Assembly (NCBI RefSeq): GCF_023243075.1 | Contig: NZ_JALKFZ020000141.1 | Span: 1-64,000 of the forward strand | Direction of reading: 5' to 3' | DNA: 64,000 nt | Source of the DNA: Frankia sp. AiPa1 | Lineage (GTDB): Bacteria; Actinomycetota; Actinomycetes; Frankiales; Frankiaceae | Part shown: piece after piece, positions 60,157 to 64,000 of the stretch | Numbering within the stretch: position 1 is the stretch's first letter | Layout of the letters: the number at the start of each line of letters is the position of its first letter | The notes under the pieces: model-generated | Seen by the model: the letters and a program-made list of their open reading frames with translations, nothing else | Told to the model about the DNA's origin: nothing | Database searches by the model: none | Made by a program: the position numbers and the translations under genes

Positions 60157-61548
60157 CTAATCGAGGGGCGCGAGGCCAAGATGGTCACGCAGCGTTGAAC
60201 CGACGTACTCGCTGCGGAAGACGCCCCACTCCTGCAGCAGCGGCACGACCGTGTCGGCGAACTCGTCCAGCCCACCGGGCGTGATGTGCGGGACCAGGAT
60301 GAACCCGTCACTGGCCTTCGACTGGACGAAGTGGTTGATCGTCTCCGCGACCGTGCGCGCCGACCCGACGAACTGCTGACGCCCCGTCACCTCGATGACG
60401 ACCTCGCGCAGGGAGAGCTTCTTGGTCTCCGCGAGCTCCCGCCACTGCTGGGCGGTCGCCACCCGGTCGGTGAACATCCGTACGCTCGCCCGCCCCTTCG
60501 CGACGGTGTTCTCGCCCGCCAGGGGGTCGATCTCCGGCACGGGACCGTCCGGGTCGTACCCGGAGAGGTCGCGGTTCCACAGCTGCTCGGCGTACATGAT
60601 CGCGGTTGCGCCGCTGACCTGCTGGCGCCGGATCAGCGCGGCGCGTTCCCGGGCCTCGGCGTCGGTGTCCGCGAGCACGAACGTCGCCGCAGGCAGGACG
60701 ACCAGTTCCTGCGGGAAACGGCCGTACTTCGCCAACCGGCCCTTGATGTCGGCGTAGAACGCCTGACCCGCGTCGAACGTGCTGTGCCGGCTGAAGATCG
60801 CGTCCGCGCCCGCGGCGGCGAACTCGCGCCCCGCGTCGGAGTCGCCCGCCTGGAAGATGACCGGGCGGCCCTGGGGACTGCGGGGGACGTTGAAGTGCCC
60901 CTGGATGTCGAAGAACTGGTCCCGGCGGGCAAACGCGCCGGGACCAGGCTCACGCAGGTACCGTCCGCTGCCGGCATCGGCGAGGACGTCGTCGCCCCGC
61001 CACGAGTCGAACAATTCGAGCGCCGTGGTCAGAAAGCTACGAGCCCGTTCGTAGCGGTCGGCCTCGGCGAGGTAGCCGCCACGGCGGAAGTTCTCGCCAG
61101 TGAAGGCATCCCAGGAGGTCACGACGTTCCAGGCCGCCCGCCCGGCGGACAGATGGTCAAGGCTGGCGAACTGCCGGGCCACCTCATAGGGCTCGTTGAA
61201 GGTGGAGTTGACGGTGCCGGCGAGCCCGAGCCGTTCGGTGACGCCCGCGAGCGCCGCGAGGACGGTGAACGTGTCCGGCCGGCCGACGACGTCAAGGTCG
61301 TGGATGCGCCCGTTCTGCTCGCGCAGCCGCAGCCCCTCGGCCAGGAAGAAGAAGTCGAACTTCGCGCGCTCGGCCGTCCGCGCCAGGTGCACGAACGAGC
61401 TGAACTCGATCTGGCTGCCGGCGGCGGGGTCGCTCCACACCGTCGTGTTGTTCACGCCGGGGAAGTGCGCCGCCAGGTGGATCTGCCTGCTCGGCCCGGA
61501 CGGGGTCGGCCCGAATGCGCTGGGCCCGGACGGGGTCGGCCTGGTCAC
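60157..61548 (-). CDS. FMN-dependent monooxygenase, NtaA/DmoA-type (luciferase-like)
   Basis: 463 residues from a GTG at 61548 (GGAGG six bases upstream). It uses reduced flavin to oxygenate an unknown organic compound; relatives include nitrilotriacetate and dimethylsulfide monooxygenases. Signature segments: IHLAAHFPGVNNTTVW, ERAKFDFFFLAEGL, LGLAGTVNSTFNEPYEVARQFASLDHLSAGRAAWNVVTSW and IFQAGDSDAGREFAA; the end FRSEYVGSTLRDHLGL matches its paralogue at 8824. An N-terminal duplication GPTPSGPS comes from an 18-bp direct repeat (61493 and 61523). No reductase is next to it. Confidence 0.93.
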   Translation of the reverse strand: MTRPTPSGPSAFGPTPSGPSRQIHLAAHFPGVNNTTVWSDPAAGSQIEFSSFVHLARTAERAKFDFFFLAEGLRLREQNGRIHDLDVVGRPDTFTVLAALAGVTERLGLAGTVNSTFNEPYEVARQFASLDHLSAGRAAWNVVTSWDAFTGENFRRGGYLAEADRYERARSFLTTALELFDSWRGDDVLADAGSGRYLREPGPGAFARRDQFFDIQGHFNVPRSPQGRPVIFQAGDSDAGREFAAAGADAIFSRHSTFDAGQAFYADIKGRLAKYGRFPQELVVLPAATFVLADTDAEARERAALIRRQQVSGATAIMYAEQLWNRDLSGYDPDGPVPEIDPLAGENTVAKGRASVRMFTDRVATAQQWRELAETKKLSLREVVIEVTGRQQFVGSARTVAETINHFVQSKASDGFILVPHITPGGLDEFADTVVPLLQEWGVFRSEYVGSTLRDHLGLAPLD

Positions 61549-62323
61549 GAGGATCCTCCGCGGTCGGTCGTGGCTGACGTGCCGGACGGACACGGCTGGC
61601 CCAGGGGCCGGCCGGGCGGGAGACGGCGGGCACCGACGCGACAGCCGGGCCCGGACGCCGGGTCACCAACAGCGGCTGGAGGTGGCCCGGCAGAAGTCGA
61701 TACAGCGGCGGCACGTCAACAGCACGGAGGTGCGCACCCCTCCGACTCTGAAAGGCCGCCCAGATGCGGTCAAGCCCACACCCTGTGAACTACGACACCG
61801 GCCCATTCCGCGCAGACACACATTGCCGAAGACGCACTGTCATGTGGCGTGCGCCACTTACCCTTCCGGTTGGCGGAGCTCGCCCGGCTGTGTTTTGGTT
61901 CACACATGCTGGCTTCGCCGCTACTCGTCCAGCGACGACACATCGACCTTCAGCTGGTCGCCGCCGCGCTGTGTCCCGGCGCTGGCGGCGGCCCACACTA
62001 CGAGCAGCCACGGTAGCGGGATGCACGGTCACGGCGGTCGCTGACCCTGGGCGGGGCGACGGCGACAGCGGTCGATCTCACCGCGCCGACGATGGCACTG
62101 GGCCGGTCTACCGCCTACCCGAGCCGGATTCCGCCCATGAGGTCGCCATGACCTTGCCGACCTGTTCGGCTAGCGCCCGGGACCGGTCGGACTACTGTCC
62201 ATGCGCTCATCCAGATGACCGGCCCCCGCCGAGGCCAGCGGCCACCTGATCCCACCAGAGGCGCCCAGACCCACGGATCGTCACCATCCGCACTCGACGG
62301 CAAAGCAAGATCCGGCTATCCAT

Positions 62324-62367
62324 GTCGCTGTGGGGGGCAATTCGGACACGAACGCCCCCACAACGAC
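62324..62367. repeat. Hairpin element, copy 2
   Basis: Arms 62324-62336 (GTCGCTGTGGGGG) and 62355-62367 pair at 12 of 13 positions around an 18-base loop. It shares CCATGTCGCT and the loop phrase GGGGCAAWTCGGAC with the hairpin at 32889-32949, while the stem bases differ yet still pair. Confidence 0.7.
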
Positions 62368-62500
62368 CTGTTTGGATCTTCGACCGGTCCGGCTCCGCGT
62401 ATTCCGTTGCGGAACGTGACTCCGGCCGTCTGGTGGCGGCACGCCGACCCCGAATCGGCCAGCGGGTCCGGGGCGGCGGCAGGACCGGCCGGCCGGCGAG

Positions 62501-62590
62501 CTCCGCTGCGGCCACAGACTCCACTGCGGCCACAGACTCCACTGCGGCCACAGACTCCGCTCCGGCCACAGACTCCGTTCCGGCCACAGA
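62501..62590 (+). repeat. Five tandem 18-bp units upstream of the carbonic anhydrase
   Basis: Units of the form CTCCRCTGCGGCCACAGA at 62501, 62519, 62537, 62555 and 62573 with small variations. It lies 135-225 bases before the carbonic anhydrase start, in frame with it, and would encode LRPQTP repeats if translation began further upstream. Confidence 0.85.
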
Positions 62591-62724
62591 CTGCCGCCGC
62601 AGCCACCGAACCCACTGCGGCCACGGACTCCGCGCCCACAGGTCCGGCCCGCCGTCCGCCTGGTCTCGAGGAGGTGGGCGCGGGAGCAGCACCCGACATG
62701 TTCAGCCGACCCCTGGAGGCCCAG

Positions 62725-63216
62725 ATGACCAGCACCGACGCTCTGCTCACCAACGCCGTGCGCTACGCCCAGGCATTCACCGCCGGCGGACTTCCCCTGC
62801 CCCCGAAGCTTGGCGTCGCGGTCGTGGCCTGCATGGATGCCCGAGTCAACGTCTATGGCCTGCTCGGCCTGACCGAAGGCGACGCGCATGTGATCCGCAA
62901 TGCGGGCGGCGCGGTGACGGACGACGAGATCCGCTCCCTGGCGATCAGCCAGCGGCTGCTCGGCACCCGGGAGATCATCCTGATCCACCATACGGACTGC
63001 GGCATGCTCACCTTCACCGACGAGCAGTTCAAGGCACAGATCGCCGCGGAGACCGGGATCCGCCCGCCCTGGGCGGTCGAGACGTTCACCGATCTCGAGG
63101 ATGACGTCCGGCAGTCGATCGCGCGCATCACCTCCAGCCCCTTCATCCCGCACCGCGACTCGGTCCGCGGCTTCGTGTACTCGGTCGAGCGGGGCGAGCT
63201 CACCGAGGTCCAGTAA
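62725..63216 (+). CDS. Beta-class carbonic anhydrase
   Basis: 163 residues. Converts CO2 and bicarbonate. Zinc ligands Cys36 and Asp38-Arg40 dyad in VACMDAR, His89 and Cys92 in HHTDCGM. It is a short beta-CA of the type of mycobacterial Rv1284. The ATG at 62725 has GGAGG six bases upstream; a longer repeat-containing N-terminus is possible from upstream starts but unlikely. Its cytosolic location would complement the membrane-fused anhydrase at 21396-24437. Confidence 0.93.
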   Translation: MTSTDALLTNAVRYAQAFTAGGLPLPPKLGVAVVACMDARVNVYGLLGLTEGDAHVIRNAGGAVTDDEIRSLAISQRLLGTREIILIHHTDCGMLTFTDEQFKAQIAAETGIRPPWAVETFTDLEDDVRQSIARITSSPFIPHRDSVRGFVYSVERGELTEVQ

Positions 63217-63293
63217 CTCGCCCCCGTTACCCCCCAGCCGGCGACATGGACACATCCGCCCTTCGACGAGGTCGTCCGCCGAGGGGATACCGC

Positions 63294-64000
63294 ATGCCCT
63301 ACATTGGTCCAATGAGTGAGACAAGCATCTCATATTCTGAGACGCCTATCTGGGATCCGGCGACCTACGACGCGCAGCGGCGGCGGCTCGTACCCTCCTT
63401 CGACCTGCTCTACGGCACGGTCGGCGACCTGGTGGCGAGGACCGATGTGCCGAGTCCGACCGTGCTTGACCTCGGCTGTGGTACCGGTCTGCTGGGCGCG
63501 GCAGTGCTGAGTGCTGTGCCCGCCGCGCGGCTGCACCTGTTCGACGGCGCGGCGGCCATGCTGGAGCGCGCGCGGGCACGGCTGTCCGCCGAGAGCGTCA
63601 CGGCGGCGACCGTCGCGGACCTGACCGGTGCGCTGCCGGCCGGGCCGTTCGACGCGGTCGTCTCCGGCCTGGCGATCCATCACCTCGATGATCCGGGGAA
63701 ACAGGACCTGTTCGCCCGGATCGCCGGCGTACTGCGTCCAGGTGGGCTGTTCGTCAACCTCGAGCAGGTGGACGGGCCCAGCCCGACGCTGACCCGCCTC
63801 TACGCGGACATGCACGAGCGCCACGCCCGCTCGTCGGGGTCGGACGATGCCGAGTGGCAGGCGGCGCTGGGCCGGATGGCCTTCGACCGGTGCGCCTCCC
63901 TGGCCGACCAGCTCGGTTGGCTCACCGACGCCGGATTCGCCCCGGTGGACTGCATCGTGCGTGACGGTCGGTTCGCCGTCTACGCCGGCTGGCGGGCCTG
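63294..64000 (+). CDS. SAM-dependent methyltransferase, 3' end outside the window
   Basis: The frame is open from an ATG at 63294 (GAGGGG upstream) or 63312 to the last base, about 235 residues. Class I methyltransferase motifs: TVLDLGCGTGLLGAAVL (motif I), LHLFDGAAAMLERARARL (motif II), FDAVVSGLAIHHLDD (motif IV) and GVLRPGGLFVNLEQVDG (motif V). UbiE/COQ5-like. The window ends in ...GWRA followed by TG, so the stop is probably the next base or soon after. Substrate unknown. Confidence 0.88.
   Translation, partial: MPYIGPMSETSISYSETPIWDPATYDAQRRRLVPSFDLLYGTVGDLVARTDVPSPTVLDLGCGTGLLGAAVLSAVPAARLHLFDGAAAMLERARARLSAESVTAATVADLTGALPAGPFDAVVSGLAIHHLDDPGKQDLFARIAGVLRPGGLFVNLEQVDGPSPTLTRLYADMHERHARSSGSDDAEWQAALGRMAFDRCASLADQLGWLTDAGFAPVDCIVRDGRFAVYAGWRA

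Larger units (their letters stand above)
61549..62724. other. Intergenic stretch before the carbonic anhydrase gene
   Basis: About 1.2 kb. I see no supported gene; frames are short or Arg/Pro-rich. It contains the second hairpin element (62324-62367) and a tandem repeat (62501-62590). The carbonic anhydrase frame is open back to 62215 but that extension is not family-like. Confidence 0.45.

Noticed and set aside
1-64000. tRNA, rRNA, replication origin or prophage genes
   Set aside because: No cloverleaf with a TTCRANY loop, no rRNA stretch, no DnaA-box cluster and no phage structural or integrase gene was seen by eye; a tRNAscan or Infernal run would be decisive.

Overview
The window reads as a chromosomal stretch of a very GC-rich actinomycete. 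Frequent GTG starts, start/stop-overlapping operons, a HelD/HelR-type RNA polymerase-recycling motor, LytR-CpsA-Psr and DUF3311/MctP-type genes, F420- or flavin-dependent luciferase-like oxidoreductases and several TetR regulators all fit. A Frankia-like organism is my best guess, but no rRNA, tRNA or phylogenetic marker gene is present, so the genus is inference.

Layout. 0-15.3 kb is a metabolic/efflux region. It holds a peptide-type ABC solute-binding lipoprotein; two TetR regulators and a 14-helix MFS pump with a palindromic operator; two HSL-type alpha/beta hydrolases separated by a SARP/BTAD remnant; a translationally coupled pair of luciferase-like monooxygenases; two secreted proteins built from an unfamiliar two-cysteine repeat; and a branched-chain-type solute-binding lipoprotein. 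15.4-29 kb holds a glycosyltransferase, an SRPBCC protein, a P450 relic, the HelD-like motor, a giant SulP transporter-carbonic anhydrase fusion, a DUF2142-like membrane protein, DUF1003 and SDR genes. 29-42.5 kb holds a methyltransferase, an F420-type LLM enzyme, a YdcF-like protein, an S4 protein, a second TetR/MFS pair coupled to a small P-loop kinase, an orphan GAF histidine kinase, an LCP protein, an unknown gene with a 16-codon coupled leader ORF, and a SnoaL-like protein.

42.6-53 kb holds a MerR/MFS operon divergent from a tightly coupled four-gene operon (ABC ATPase, permease, histidine kinase, response regulator), then GPP34, DUF3311 and a sodium:solute symporter. 53-64 kb holds an M20 amidohydrolase, a Nudix hydrolase, an NmrA-like protein, a GNAT, a PPOX-fold protein, a 1.6-kb gene-poor stretch, a small LuxR protein, an NtaA-type monooxygenase, a stand-alone beta carbonic anhydrase and a methyltransferase cut by the window end.

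Themes: drug or xenobiotic efflux under local repressors, several flavin or F420 oxidoreductases, and bicarbonate/CO2 handling by two separate carbonic anhydrase genes. Many in-frame short tandem repeats extend linkers and tails. The most unusual signals are the secreted cysteine-pair repeat proteins at 11.5-13.2 kb, a pair of related hairpins with a conserved loop and differing but paired stems (32.9 and 62.3 kb), overlapping palindromes at 13.7 kb, and a long inverted repeat bracketing 2.7-8.5 kb. I found no CRISPR array, prophage, intact insertion sequence, tRNA or rRNA.
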